Origin: Acidobacteriaceae bacterium
GTDB taxonomy: Bacteria > Acidobacteriota > Terriglobia > Terriglobales > Acidobacteriaceae
DNA length: 49,562 bases
Reading direction: 5' to 3'
Assembly (NCBI GenBank): GCA_003138515.1
Contig: PLGG01000073.1
Coordinates: forward strand, 1-49,562
The stretch's first letter is position 1; every line of letters starts with the position of its first letter. A model generated the notes under the pieces. It was not told the DNA's origin. It did no database searches and worked only from the letters and a program-made list of their open reading frames with translations. Positions 20,809-30,637 of the stretch are shown piece by piece. A program made the translations under genes and the position numbers.

Positions 20809-20871
20809 GCAAGGTCCGGGAGTTGAACCAAAGGAACGGCTAAGAGCGGACTCCTGGCCGGAGGAAGATGG

Positions 20872-21711
20872 ATGGCAAACGCTGAGGAGATTCAGAGAAT
20901 CAAGAAGCTCGCATGGGACCTGAGAGCTGACATCGTGAGGATGATTGGTGTCGGCAAGGCAGGGCATCTTGGTGGTTCGTGCTCGCTGGCCGAGACTGTG
21001 GCGGCTTTGTACTTCGGGAAGATGCATTTTGATCCAAAAGCTCTTCACGATCCGAACCGGGATCGCTTCCTGGTGAGCAAGGGGCATTCCGTCCTGGTGC
21101 AATACGCAGCACTGGTGGAACTGGGCGCGATTCCGCGGGAAGAGATGGGCAAGCTGAAGACCCTGGGCGGAAAATTGCAGGGGCACCCGGACATGATGAC
21201 TCCGGGAATGGAAGCGGTTACGGGGTCGCTGGGGCAGGGGCTTTCGATCGCGACGGGTATGGCGCTGGCGCTGCGGCTCAGGAAGAGCCCTGCGCGCGTG
21301 TATGTGGTGATCGGCGACGGCGAGCTCGCTGAAGGCCAGCTTTGGGAGGCGGCCATGGCGGCCGCGCGCTACAAGCTGGACTCGCTGACGGCCATCCTGG
21401 ATAGAAACAGGATCCAGGCCACCGGCCCGACAAAGGAAATCTTCGACATCCCGAACCTGGAAGACAAGTGGCGGGCGTTCGGATGGAACGTGTTGAACGT
21501 TGACGGACACGATGTGGGCCCGATCCTGGATGTTCTTGACAAAGCGACCGCGATCAAGGGCGGCCCTACGGTGATCGTCGCCGACACGGTCAAAGGGAAG
21601 GGCGTCTCATTCGCCGAGAACACGGCGGCTTTTCACAACGGCGCGATGACAAGGGAGCAGTACGACCAGGCGCTTGTCGAAATCGAAGAATCACGGAGGA
21701 TGGTGCAATGA
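20872..21711 (+). CDS. Transketolase, N-terminal subunit
   Basis: A 279-residue split transketolase subunit holding the thiamine diphosphate-binding half: GKAGHLGG, FLVSKGHSVL, GSLGQGLS and the cofactor motif GDGELAEGQLWEA ending in DRN. Split transketolases occur in specialised sugar pathways (for example apiose or sulfosugar use) as well as in general metabolism. Eight of its sixteen arginines are AGA or AGG, whereas neighbours use almost only CGN. GAGGAAG precedes the ATG. The stop overlaps the start of the C-terminal subunit in an ATGA, so the two are translationally coupled. Confidence 0.92.
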   Translation: MANAEEIQRIKKLAWDLRADIVRMIGVGKAGHLGGSCSLAETVAALYFGKMHFDPKALHDPNRDRFLVSKGHSVLVQYAALVELGAIPREEMGKLKTLGGKLQGHPDMMTPGMEAVTGSLGQGLSIATGMALALRLRKSPARVYVVIGDGELAEGQLWEAAMAAARYKLDSLTAILDRNRIQATGPTKEIFDIPNLEDKWRAFGWNVLNVDGHDVGPILDVLDKATAIKGGPTVIVADTVKGKGVSFAENTAAFHNGAMTREQYDQALVEIEESRRMVQ

Positions 21712-22667
21712 CTTCGCCGAACCTGAGAAGTGCGTATGGGGCCAGCCTTGTCCGGCTGGGAAAGAAGGACGAGCGCGTGGTGGCCCTTGAGGCGGACCTC
21801 GGTAAGTCCACGCAGTCGGTCATGTTTCAGGCGGAGTTTCCCGACCGGTACTTCCAAATGGGAATCGCGGAACAGAATATGGCTTCGACCGCGGCGGGAT
21901 TCGCCCTTTCCGGAATGATTCCGTTCATTCACTCCTTCGCGGTGTTCGCCTCGGGAAGGACCTACGACCAGCTGCGCAATTCCATCTGCATTCCGAACCT
22001 GCCTGTGCGCATCTGCGGGTCAAGCGCTGGACTTTCAGACTTTGGCGATGGAAAAACCCACCAGGGCGTCGAGGATGCTGCTCTGATGCGATCGCTGCCC
22101 AACATGACAGTGCTTTGCCCGGCGGACTCCATCGAAGTGGAACAGATGATGGACTGCATGCTGGATTGGCCGGGTCCGGTCTACTTCAGGATCAACAGGA
22201 ATGATCTTCCTTTTGTTTATCCGGAAGGCGAGCCTTACTCTATCGGCAAGGTGACAAGGCTGCGAGAGGGAAATGAAGCGGCGATCTTCGGCTCGGGGAT
22301 CATGGTCTCGAAGGCGCTGGAAGCCGCGAAGGCTCTGGAGACGGAAGGAATCTCGACGAGGGTGATCAACATCAGCACCATCAAGCCGCTGGACCGGGAG
22401 GCGGTGATCCGCTATGCGCGCGGAGTGGATGCCATCGTCACAGCCGAAGAGCATTCAATCATCGGCGGAATCGGCTCGGCGGTGGTCGAGGCGCTGCGCG
22501 GGGTGAGTCACGCGCCTGTCGAGTTCGTGGGCGTGCCCGACTCGTTCGGAATCTCGGCGGAGGGCTACGACGAACTGCTCGTGCATTTCAAGCTCACTTC
22601 GGATGAAATTGCCAGGACGGTCAAAACGCTGTTGAAAGGAACAGAAAAATGCGCATCGGTTTTATAG
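21708..22667 (+). CDS. Transketolase, C-terminal subunit
   Basis: A 319-residue partner of the preceding gene carrying the pyrimidine-binding and C-terminal domains: ALEADLGKST, the glutamate-containing MGIAEQNMASTAAGFA, FAVFASGRTYDQLRN and the SDFGDGKTHQGVEDAALMR stretch. It would pair with the N-terminal subunit to form active enzyme. It begins within the previous stop codon and itself overlaps the reductase gene by 19 nt, showing a compact operon. Which ketose and aldose are exchanged cannot be told from the sequence. Confidence 0.92.
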   Translation: MTSPNLRSAYGASLVRLGKKDERVVALEADLGKSTQSVMFQAEFPDRYFQMGIAEQNMASTAAGFALSGMIPFIHSFAVFASGRTYDQLRNSICIPNLPVRICGSSAGLSDFGDGKTHQGVEDAALMRSLPNMTVLCPADSIEVEQMMDCMLDWPGPVYFRINRNDLPFVYPEGEPYSIGKVTRLREGNEAAIFGSGIMVSKALEAAKALETEGISTRVINISTIKPLDREAVIRYARGVDAIVTAEEHSIIGGIGSAVVEALRGVSHAPVEFVGVPDSFGISAEGYDELLVHFKLTSDEIARTVKTLLKGTEKCASVL

Positions 22668-23545
22668 GACTGGGCATCATGGGCAAGCCCATGGCGAAGA
22701 ACCTGCTCAAAGCGGGCCACACGCTCGAGGTTTACGACATCGTTGAAGCCCAGGTGAAGGAGCTGGTTGCAGCTGGCGCGGCGGCGGCCTCGTCTCCCAA
22801 GGATGTGGCGGCGCGGAACGATCTCATCATCACGATGCTGCCCAATTCGCCCCATGTGAAAAAGGCGGTGTTGGGCGAAGGCGGTGTGATCGAAGGCGCC
22901 AAGCCGGGAAGCGTGCTCGTCGACATGAGCTCCATTGCGCCCCTTGCCAGCCTCGAGGTGGCTGCCGAGCTGGCCAAGAAGGGCATTGAAATGCTCGATG
23001 CTCCCGTCTCAGGCGGCGAGCCCAAGGCCATCGACGGGACGCTTGCCATCATGGTCGGCGGCAAGGAAGCCGTCTTCGAAAAGGTGAAGGACGTATTGCT
23101 GAAAATGGGAGCCAGCGCGGTGCTCTGCGGAGATATCGGCGCCGGAAACGTTACCAAGCTTGCCAACCAGATCATCGTCGCTTTGAACATCGCCGCCATG
23201 TCGGAAGCATTCGTTCTCGCGACCAAGGCTGGAGTGGATCCCGAGCGTGTATTCAACGCCATCAAGGGCGGCTTGGCTGGAAGTACCGTCCTGAATGCGA
23301 AAGCTCCGATGGTTCTCGAAGGAAACTACAAGCCTGGATTCAGGATCGAGCTACACATCAAGGATCTGCAGAACGCACTCGATACCGCCCACGAAACCGG
23401 GACCCCGATTCTGCTTACGAGCCAAGTCATGGAGATCATGCAGGCCCTCAAGGTCGATGGAAAGCAGTCCGATGACCATGGCGGCATCATCCAGTTTTAT
23501 GAAAAGCTCGCCGGTGTCAAGGTCCGCAAAGGAGGCGCAAAGTGA
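22649..23545 (+). CDS. garR: 2-hydroxy-3-oxopropionate (tartronate semialdehyde) reductase-like
   Basis: A 298-residue beta-hydroxyacid dehydrogenase with GLGIMGKPMAKNL at the cofactor fold, the substrate motif DAPVSGGEPKAIDGTL and catalytic lysine in AGNVTKLANQII. These agree with the GarR/GlxR group that reduces tartronate semialdehyde to glycerate. Overlaps the transketolase subunit at its start and the SDR at its end, so all four genes are likely co-transcribed. If GarR-like, it would connect the cassette to three-carbon intermediates. The symbol is a best match, not proof of substrate. Confidence 0.85.
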   Translation: MRIGFIGLGIMGKPMAKNLLKAGHTLEVYDIVEAQVKELVAAGAAAASSPKDVAARNDLIITMLPNSPHVKKAVLGEGGVIEGAKPGSVLVDMSSIAPLASLEVAAELAKKGIEMLDAPVSGGEPKAIDGTLAIMVGGKEAVFEKVKDVLLKMGASAVLCGDIGAGNVTKLANQIIVALNIAAMSEAFVLATKAGVDPERVFNAIKGGLAGSTVLNAKAPMVLEGNYKPGFRIELHIKDLQNALDTAHETGTPILLTSQVMEIMQALKVDGKQSDDHGGIIQFYEKLAGVKVRKGGAK

Positions 23546-24288
23546 GCGCGATGCGTCTGTCGGGCAAGACCACTCTGATCACTGGCGGCGCAGGAGGGAT
23601 CGGCGCGGAGATCGCCCGAAGATTTCGGGAGGAAGGTGCCACCGTGTTCGTCGCTGATACGAACTGCGTGGAGGGGGCAAAGACCGCCGCATCCATGGGG
23701 GCGGTCTTCCTCGAACTCGACATCACTTCGGAAGACAGTTGGAAGGCAGCGCTTTCCACCGTGCTCGAACAGACCGGTCACCTCGACGTCCTCGTGAACA
23801 ACGCGGGCATCAACATCAGGAAAAACATTGAGGAAATGGATGTGGAGTCCTTCGACACCATGCTCGCGGTGAACGTCAAAGGACCGTTTCTCGGAATTAA
23901 GCATGTCCTGCCGATCATGAGGGCCGGGGGCGGCGGGACCATTCTCAACATGTCGTCGATTTGCGGCCTGGTCGGTCACGGGTACACGAACGAGACCTAT
24001 ACGACCACCAAGGGTGCCCTGACCATGCTCACGAAATCGGTGGCCGTAAGATACGCTAAGGACAATATCCGCTGCAATTCCGTCCATCCCAGCACAGTGG
24101 AGACCGCCCTGGTACAGGCCATGCTCAAGGACCCCGAGCGCCGGGCAGAAAGACTTGGCGAAGTGCCTCTTGGAAGACTGGCCAGCACAACTGACGTTGC
24201 CAACGCCTTGGTCTACCTGGCGAGCGACGAGGCTTCGTTCATAAACGGGGCTGCGATCCCCATCGATGGCGGCCTGACGGCGGGGTAG
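23542..24288 (+). CDS. Short-chain dehydrogenase/reductase of the sugar-acid cassette
   Basis: Classical SDR of 248 residues: cofactor motif [12 protein letters not shown] in [13 protein letters not shown], catalytic serine in [12 protein letters not shown], active-site YTTTK, and a C-terminal [15 protein letters not shown] ending typical of FabG-like enzymes. The start is GTG within a GTGA overlap with the reductase gene; an in-frame ATG occurs three codons later. AGG and AGA arginine codons continue in this gene. Probable role is oxidation of a hydroxyl group of a sugar or sugar acid. Confidence 0.87.
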   Translation: MSAMRLSGKTTLITGGAGGIGAEIARRFREEGATVFVADTNCVEGAKTAASMGAVFLELDITSEDSWKAALSTVLEQTGHLDVLVNNAGINIRKNIEEMDVESFDTMLAVNVKGPFLGIKHVLPIMRAGGGGTILNMSSICGLVGHGYTNETYTTTKGALTMLTKSVAVRYAKDNIRCNSVHPSTVETALVQAMLKDPERRAERLGEVPLGRLASTTDVANALVYLASDEASFINGAAIPIDGGLTAG

Positions 24289-24472
24289 AAAGCCTCACTC
24301 CAAGACGTGTGCGAAGTGTCGCCTGACACATCGGCTGAATCGCATCCCGCTCGGCAGCGGCCCATCCGAAAGCCGGGGCGCCCCTTCTATACTGGTCTAC
24401 GGAAAGGGCTTCCCCATCGTAGACATTCCACTGAGTTCGGTACTCGAGTCGCAGGACGTCAGTCTTCTTAAT

Positions 24473-26377
24473 GTGGCCACTCACGCGCCTGGCCCGAAGG
24501 GATCGCTGCCACTAACGGCCGAGATGCTGCTCACCGAGCCCTCCGGCAATCTCTTCGGCTTGTCGCAGAACGCGGGCATGGGCTGGGAGCCGAATCGCCT
24601 TCTCGATCCCGAGTTTCTGATTCTGAGCACCCACGGCGGCCTGCGCGCGGAGAGCGGCGAAGCCATCGCGCTCGGCTTCCACACCGGCCACTGGGAGGTC
24701 GGCCTGCTGGTGGCCGAGGCTGCCCGCGAGCTGAAATCTCTCCGCGCCACGCCGTTCGCGGGTGCGGTTACCGATCCATGCGACGGACGCACGCAGGGCA
24801 CAGCGGGGATGATGGACTCCTTGCCCTACCGCAACGACGCCGCCATTGTGTTGCGCCGCCTGATGCGATCGCTACCCACGCGCAAAGGTGTGATTGGCGT
24901 GGCGACGTGCGATAAGGGTCTGCCCGCGATGATGATGGCCCTGGCATCGTCAGGAAAGATGCCGGCAGTACTGGTACCGGGGGGCGTAACACTGTTGCCG
25001 GAATCCGGTGAGGATGCGGCGAAAGTACAGACGATCGGAGCACGCTTCGCCCAGAACCAGATCACGCTCGAGTACGCTGCCGAGGTGGGTTGCCGCACCT
25101 GCGCGTCACCCGGTGGAGGCTGTCAATTCCTGGGCACGGCGGCCACGTCGCAGGTAGTCGGCGAAGCGCTCGGCCTTTCGTTGCCCCACACCGCGCTTGC
25201 GCCGTCGGGCCAGCCCGTATGGCTCGACGCCGCGCGCCGCTCAGCCCGCGCAATATTGCGAATGCATCACCTCGGCCTCGGCATCGGCGACATCCTTGCG
25301 CCTGCGTCCATTTACAACGCCATGATGGTGAAGGCCGCGTTTGGCGGGTCGACGAACCTTCTCATTCATCTCCCGGCCATTGCACATGCGGCGGGCTTGA
25401 CGCGACCCACAGTCACCGATTGGGTCGAGGTCAACAGCCTTGTGCCGCGACTTGTTGACGCACTGCCCAACGGGCCGCACAATTTTGCCACGGTGCAGGT
25501 ATTCCTCGCTGGCGGCGTCCCTGAAGTCATGCTGGAACTGCGCAAGCACGGGTTGTTGGACGAGAAGGTGAAGACCGTGAGCGGCGAAACGCTCGGCGCG
25601 TGCCTTGACTGGTGGCGCGATAGCCCTCGCCGCGCTGAGTTGCGGCGTGTCCTCAAGGAGAGGGACGGAATCGATCCCCAGGATGTGATCATGTCGCCAG
25701 ATCGCGCACGGTCGCGCGGGCTCACGTCGGCGGTCTGTTTTCCGATCGGCAATCTCGCTCCCGAGGGATCGGTGGTCAAGAGCACGGCGATCGACCCATC
25801 GATTGTGGGCAAAGATAATGTGTTCCGGCACATCGGTCCGGCGCGGGTATTTATTAGCGAGGTTGCAGCCATCGGTGCCATCAAATCCGGCGAGATTGCC
25901 GAGGGCGATGTAATGGTGCTCGTTTGCTGTGGACCAGCAGGCGCGGGCATGGAGGAGGTCTACCAGATCACCTCGGCGCTCAAGCAATTACCGCATTGCA
26001 AGAACGTGGCCGTGCTCACCGATGCGCGTTTCAGCGGTGTTTCGACAGGAGCTTGCATCGGGCACATCTCGCCCGAGGCGCTTGCCGGCGGACCCATCGG
26101 CAAGGTGCGTGACGGCGACCTGATCGAGGTCGTGATCGACCGCGAAAGATTGCTCGGCGAGGTGAACTTTGTAGGCGAGGCCGGAGAGAACTTTGATGCA
26201 GAAGAAGGCGCGCGGCGCCTGGCGCAGCGAAGCTTGCGCGCGGATCTGGCGCCGCGTCCTGATTTGCCCGAAGACACGCGCCTGTGGGCTGCGCTCGTCA
26301 CAGCCAGCGGCGGCGTTTGGGGCGGATGTGTCTACGATGTCGATCAAATTGTCTCTCGATTGGAGAAAAAAGCGTGA
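24473..26377 (+). CDS. D-xylonate dehydratase, YjhG/YagF family
   Basis: A member of the IlvD/Edd iron-sulfur dehydratase superfamily, YjhG/YagF branch, acting on D-xylonate to give 2-keto-3-deoxy-D-xylonate. Visible landmarks: [17 protein letters not shown], the cluster cysteines in [14 protein letters not shown] (here [10 protein letters not shown]), [12 protein letters not shown] and [10 protein letters not shown], and the C-terminal [15 protein letters not shown]. The frame gives 634 residues from GTG, about 20 short of E. coli YjhG. The frame stays open for more than 60 codons upstream without ATG, GTG or TTG, and the last upstream residues resemble the missing N-terminus. The true start is therefore doubtful. 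The stop overlaps the next gene. Confidence 0.9.
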   Translation: MATHAPGPKGSLPLTAEMLLTEPSGNLFGLSQNAGMGWEPNRLLDPEFLILSTHGGLRAESGEAIALGFHTGHWEVGLLVAEAARELKSLRATPFAGAVTDPCDGRTQGTAGMMDSLPYRNDAAIVLRRLMRSLPTRKGVIGVATCDKGLPAMMMALASSGKMPAVLVPGGVTLLPESGEDAAKVQTIGARFAQNQITLEYAAEVGCRTCASPGGGCQFLGTAATSQVVGEALGLSLPHTALAPSGQPVWLDAARRSARAILRMHHLGLGIGDILAPASIYNAMMVKAAFGGSTNLLIHLPAIAHAAGLTRPTVTDWVEVNSLVPRLVDALPNGPHNFATVQVFLAGGVPEVMLELRKHGLLDEKVKTVSGETLGACLDWWRDSPRRAELRRVLKERDGIDPQDVIMSPDRARSRGLTSAVCFPIGNLAPEGSVVKSTAIDPSIVGKDNVFRHIGPARVFISEVAAIGAIKSGEIAEGDVMVLVCCGPAGAGMEEVYQITSALKQLPHCKNVAVLTDARFSGVSTGACIGHISPEALAGGPIGKVRDGDLIEVVIDRERLLGEVNFVGEAGENFDAEEGARRLAQRSLRADLAPRPDLPEDTRLWAALVTASGGVWGGCVYDVDQIVSRLEKKA

Positions 26378-27225
26378 GGCTCTACCGGACCAGCAATGGA
26401 AACTTCGTAGAAGATGGCGGCAGGCACTTTCGCGTTCCCGAGTCGAACTGGGACGCGCTTGTCGCGCACGACAATCTCGATACCTATCTGCGTTCAGTCG
26501 TTGACTCCGGAAATCCAGCCGCGGCTCTTGCGTCTGCGCGTCTTGAAGCTCCGATCGGCAGCCAGGAGGTCTGGGCGGCGGGCGTCACCTACTTTCGCAG
26601 CCGCAGCGCGCGTATGGCAGAGTCGAAAGACGCAGGCGGCGGCGACTTCTACGACCGTGTTTACACGGCCGAGCGTCCCGAGCTGTTTTTCAAGGCCACC
26701 GCGAGCCGCGTTGCCGGCCCCGGCTCCAACGTGCGCATTCGCACCGACTCCAAGTGGTCGGTTCCAGAGCCGGAGCTCACGCTGCTCATCAACCCCCGCG
26801 GCCAAATCATCGGCTACACCGCGGGCAACGACATGAGCTCGCGAGACATTGAGGGCGAGAATCCGCTCTATCTCCCTCAGGCCAAGGTCTACGACCGCAG
26901 TTGCGCTTTAGGCCCCTGCATTCTGGTCAGCAGCGATCCGCTTCCGCCGACAACCCCCATTCGCATCGAAATCGTCCGCTCCGGCCACGCAGCATTCTCC
27001 GGCGCTACCACGCTCGCCGAGCTCAAGCGCAAACCCGCCGATCTGGCCGCCTACCTTTTTCGCGAAAACACGTTCCCCTTCGGCGCTTTCTTGATGACCG
27101 GAACCGGCATCGTTCCGCCTGACGACTTCACGCTCGCGCCCGGCGACAGAGTTCGCATTACCATTGACCCCATCGGCACGCTCGAGAATGACGTGGTGCA
27201 GGGAAGACTCGCCCCGGCAGTCTAA
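26374..27225 (+). CDS. FAH-family 2-keto-3-deoxy sugar acid dehydratase
   Basis: A 283-residue fumarylacetoacetate hydrolase-fold protein. Features are the metal-binding [11 protein letters not shown], the [28 protein letters not shown] core (key residues about 150-175) and the C-terminal [17 protein letters not shown]. In sugar-acid operons this family supplies 2-keto-3-deoxy-D-xylonate/arabinonate dehydratase, producing alpha-ketoglutarate semialdehyde. The GTG at 26374 overlaps the upstream stop (GTGA) and has GGAG upstream. The frame also opens earlier at 26284, inside the dehydratase gene, which is unlikely. Coupling to the xylonate dehydratase makes the Weimberg assignment strong, though biochemically untested. 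Confidence 0.87.
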   Translation: MRLYRTSNGNFVEDGGRHFRVPESNWDALVAHDNLDTYLRSVVDSGNPAAALASARLEAPIGSQEVWAAGVTYFRSRSARMAESKDAGGGDFYDRVYTAERPELFFKATASRVAGPGSNVRIRTDSKWSVPEPELTLLINPRGQIIGYTAGNDMSSRDIEGENPLYLPQAKVYDRSCALGPCILVSSDPLPPTTPIRIEIVRSGHAAFSGATTLAELKRKPADLAAYLFRENTFPFGAFLMTGTGIVPPDDFTLAPGDRVRITIDPIGTLENDVVQGRLAPAV

Positions 27226-27268
27226 TCCCCAGCAGATCGCGACTCAACAGATTGCGACAAGGAGTCGA

Positions 27269-28618
27269 TTGAGCGAACAGGATTCCTCTTTATCCCGAAA
27301 TTCTCCGCGCCATGCTCACATTCGGCGCCGCCGCTGGCGTATCGCCTGGCTGCTCGGCATCGGCGTCCTGGTCAACTTCTTTGACCGCGTCAATCTCTCC
27401 GTCTCGCACGATTCTCTGATCGCCGCCTTCGGCATCTCCGATGTTGCCTTCGGATATCTCTCCAGCTCCTACAACTGGACCTACGCCCTGTGCCAGTTGC
27501 CCATCGGCGTGGTGCTCGACAAGCTCGGCGTCCGCCGCGTCGGGCGCATCGGCACGTTTATCTGGAGCGCCGCTTCTTTTGCCGCATCCGCCGCGCCCAA
27601 TCTGAGCGCATTCTTTGGCGCGCGGTTCTTGCTCGGAGTAGGCGAAGCACCAACCTTTCCCTCCAACGCCAAGGCCATCGGCCTCTGGTTTCCCGAGCGC
27701 GAGCGCAGCTTCGCCACCTCGCTCAACGACTCTGCTGCTAAATTTGCCTCGGCCATCGGAGTGCCCGTCATCGGCATCGTTCTCATCCACGCCGGATGGC
27801 GCTGGAGCTTCGCCTTCACCGGCGCCATCAGTCTCGCCTATTTCCTTCTCTTCTGGCGTGTTTATCGCGATCCCGATGATGATCCCGAGCTGACCGACGT
27901 CGAGCGCCTGTATATCGAAGATCAAGGCGCCGCCCTCTCCGCGCCCGACCGAGGCCTAACCGCCCCCGGCCGAGTCGAGGACCGCACATCGTCCCTGGGC
28001 CAGCTGCTTTCCCAGCGCAAGGTCCTTGGCCTCGCCCTCGGCTTCGGCGCGTACAACTACGTCTTCTTCCTTCTCCTCTATTGGCTGCCGGCTTATCTGT
28101 CCTCAGCCCTGCATATCGATCTCCTGCACTCGTTCATCTACACCAGCGTGCCGTGGTTCGTCGCCACCGCGACGGACCTCGCGTTCGGCGGCTTTCTTGT
28201 CGACCTCCTCGTCCAGCGTGGCTTCGCCCAGAGCGCCGTTCGCCGCACCGTCCTCATCGGGGGCACGGCCTTCGGGCTGGGTATTCTCGGCGCTGCTCAC
28301 GCGCACAGCGCTTCGCAGGCCCTCATCTGGATCACCGTCTCGCTCAGCGGTCTTGCCGCGGCGGCGCCCGTGGCCTGGTCGCTGCCCTCCTTCATCGCCC
28401 GCCGTCCCGACGTAGGCAAAGTCGGCGGGATCATCAATTTCTCCGGCCAGGTCTCGGGGATTGCGGCCTCCATTCTCACCGGCTACCTGGTTTCGGCGCA
28501 CCACTCCTACGCGGCGGCGTTTGCCGTGGCTGCTGCTTACCTGGCCATCGGAATCGCCGGGTATCTCTTCCTGCTGGGCCGGATCGAGCCGCCGCCACTC
28601 GCGCCCGACGCTGCGTGA
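27269..28618 (+). CDS. MFS transporter, sugar-acid (ACS) type
   Basis: A 449-residue transporter with twelve probable helices. The first helix ends in NFFDRVNLSVS, the signature of anion:cation symporters for hexuronates, glucarate, galactonate and similar acids. TTG at 27269 is chosen because AAGGAG lies 4 nt upstream. A longer frame from 27164 would overlap the FAH gene and add a region without family similarity. An imperfect 15-bp tandem duplication sits in the short gap before it. Together with the two dehydratase genes it likely forms one unit taking up and degrading D-xylonate or a related acid. Confidence 0.88.
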   Translation: MSEQDSSLSRNSPRHAHIRRRRWRIAWLLGIGVLVNFFDRVNLSVSHDSLIAAFGISDVAFGYLSSSYNWTYALCQLPIGVVLDKLGVRRVGRIGTFIWSAASFAASAAPNLSAFFGARFLLGVGEAPTFPSNAKAIGLWFPERERSFATSLNDSAAKFASAIGVPVIGIVLIHAGWRWSFAFTGAISLAYFLLFWRVYRDPDDDPELTDVERLYIEDQGAALSAPDRGLTAPGRVEDRTSSLGQLLSQRKVLGLALGFGAYNYVFFLLLYWLPAYLSSALHIDLLHSFIYTSVPWFVATATDLAFGGFLVDLLVQRGFAQSAVRRTVLIGGTAFGLGILGAAHAHSASQALIWITVSLSGLAAAAPVAWSLPSFIARRPDVGKVGGIINFSGQVSGIAASILTGYLVSAHHSYAAAFAVAAAYLAIGIAGYLFLLGRIEPPPLAPDAA

Positions 28619-28819
28619 GTTGCCGCCAAGGCCTCCTTCGCGCCCGCCCCCATTCGGTCCCGTCTTGCAGCCTTTTCGCCCGCCAGCCGTCAAACACTCG
28701 AGCCATCGGCCCACTTCGGGAACATTACCAATGTGTGTAATAGTTTTGGTGCACTCGCGGAAATTTGTTCTCCTGTAACGTCGCTTGGTGCAAAATAGTC
28801 CGATGGGAGATCGAACCTA

Positions 28820-29491
28820 GTGCCGCGTATCCACTTTCATCAGCAACTCGCCGAGCTCAAAGACAAGCTTCTCGCCATGGCTGCGCTGGCGCAGCAGGCG
28901 GTTGAGACGGCCGTTGAGGCCTACACCCGGCGTGACAGGGGCCTCTGCAAGTTCGTCAAGCAGAACGAGCGGGCCATCGACACCGCGCAGCGCGAGCTCG
29001 ACGAGATGGCCTATGACCTGCTCGCCAAGCAGCAGCCCATGGCCATCGATCTGCGCTTCATCCTCGCTGTCATCAAGATCAACGGCGACCTGGAGCGGAT
29101 CGGCGACCAGTCGATGAGCATCGCGCGCCGCACCAAGGACATTCTCACCTCGGACGACGTAGAGTTGCCGGTGGATTTTGCCGCCATGGGCGAGTTTGCC
29201 GCACAAATGATTCGCAACGCGCTGCAGGCGCTGCTCGACGGCGACGCACGGCTTGCCGATTCGGTCCGCGAGATGGACGACGAGATCGACCGTATGAACC
29301 GCCGCGCCCACAGCGACCTGCTCAAGTTGATCGAAGAGAAACCTCAATTTACGCAGCAGGCCATGAACGGCATCTTGGTCGCCAAGAATCTCGAGCGGAT
29401 CGCCGATCACTCCTCGAACATTGCCACCGACGTAATCTTCTGGGTTCGCGGCGCCGATGTTCGCCACCAACTGAGCATGGCGATGGATTGA
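28820..29491 (+). CDS. phoU: Phosphate signalling protein PhoU
   Basis: A 223-residue all-helical protein with two PhoU repeats of three helices each. The repeated metal-site motifs are visible: KINGDLERIGDQSMSIARR in the first half and AKNLERIADHSSNIATD in the second. PhoU links the Pst phosphate transporter to PhoR/PhoB control; no pst or pho genes are present here, so it stands alone. The start is GTG, placed after a 200-bp gap that contains no ORF I can support. A terminator follows at 29521. Confidence 0.94.
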   Translation: MPRIHFHQQLAELKDKLLAMAALAQQAVETAVEAYTRRDRGLCKFVKQNERAIDTAQRELDEMAYDLLAKQQPMAIDLRFILAVIKINGDLERIGDQSMSIARRTKDILTSDDVELPVDFAAMGEFAAQMIRNALQALLDGDARLADSVREMDDEIDRMNRRAHSDLLKLIEEKPQFTQQAMNGILVAKNLERIADHSSNIATDVIFWVRGADVRHQLSMAMD

Positions 29492-29520
29492 TCGCCGCTC
29501 GTCGCATCTGAAATATAGGG

Positions 29521-29563
29521 GCCCCCGATTCTACCGCGAATGCGGCCTGAATCTGGGGCTTTT
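29521..29563 (+). terminator. Rho-independent terminator of phoU
   Basis: GCCCCCGATT (29521-29530) pairs with AATCTGGGGC (29550-29559) with one mismatch, followed by TTTT. It sits 30 nt after the phoU stop in the convergent gap with mdh. Confidence 0.65.
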
Positions 29564-29593
29564 CAATTGCTGCGGATTCCGCGCTGCCCAAAC

Positions 29594-30562
<969 letters not shown>

Positions 30563-30604
30563 CTAACTGTGAGGCGGCCGAGATGCGTGAACGGCCGACC
30601 AGGG

Positions 30605-30636
30605 ACTCAGAACTGTGAACTCAGAACTGTGAACTG
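30605..30636. repeat. Tandem heptamer repeat between icd and mdh
   Basis: Two exact copies of a 14-bp unit, each made of ACTCAGA plus ACTGTGA, followed by a partial copy. The array ends next to the icd stop codon and lies upstream of mdh on the minus strand. Confidence 0.8.
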
Positions 30637-30637
30637 T

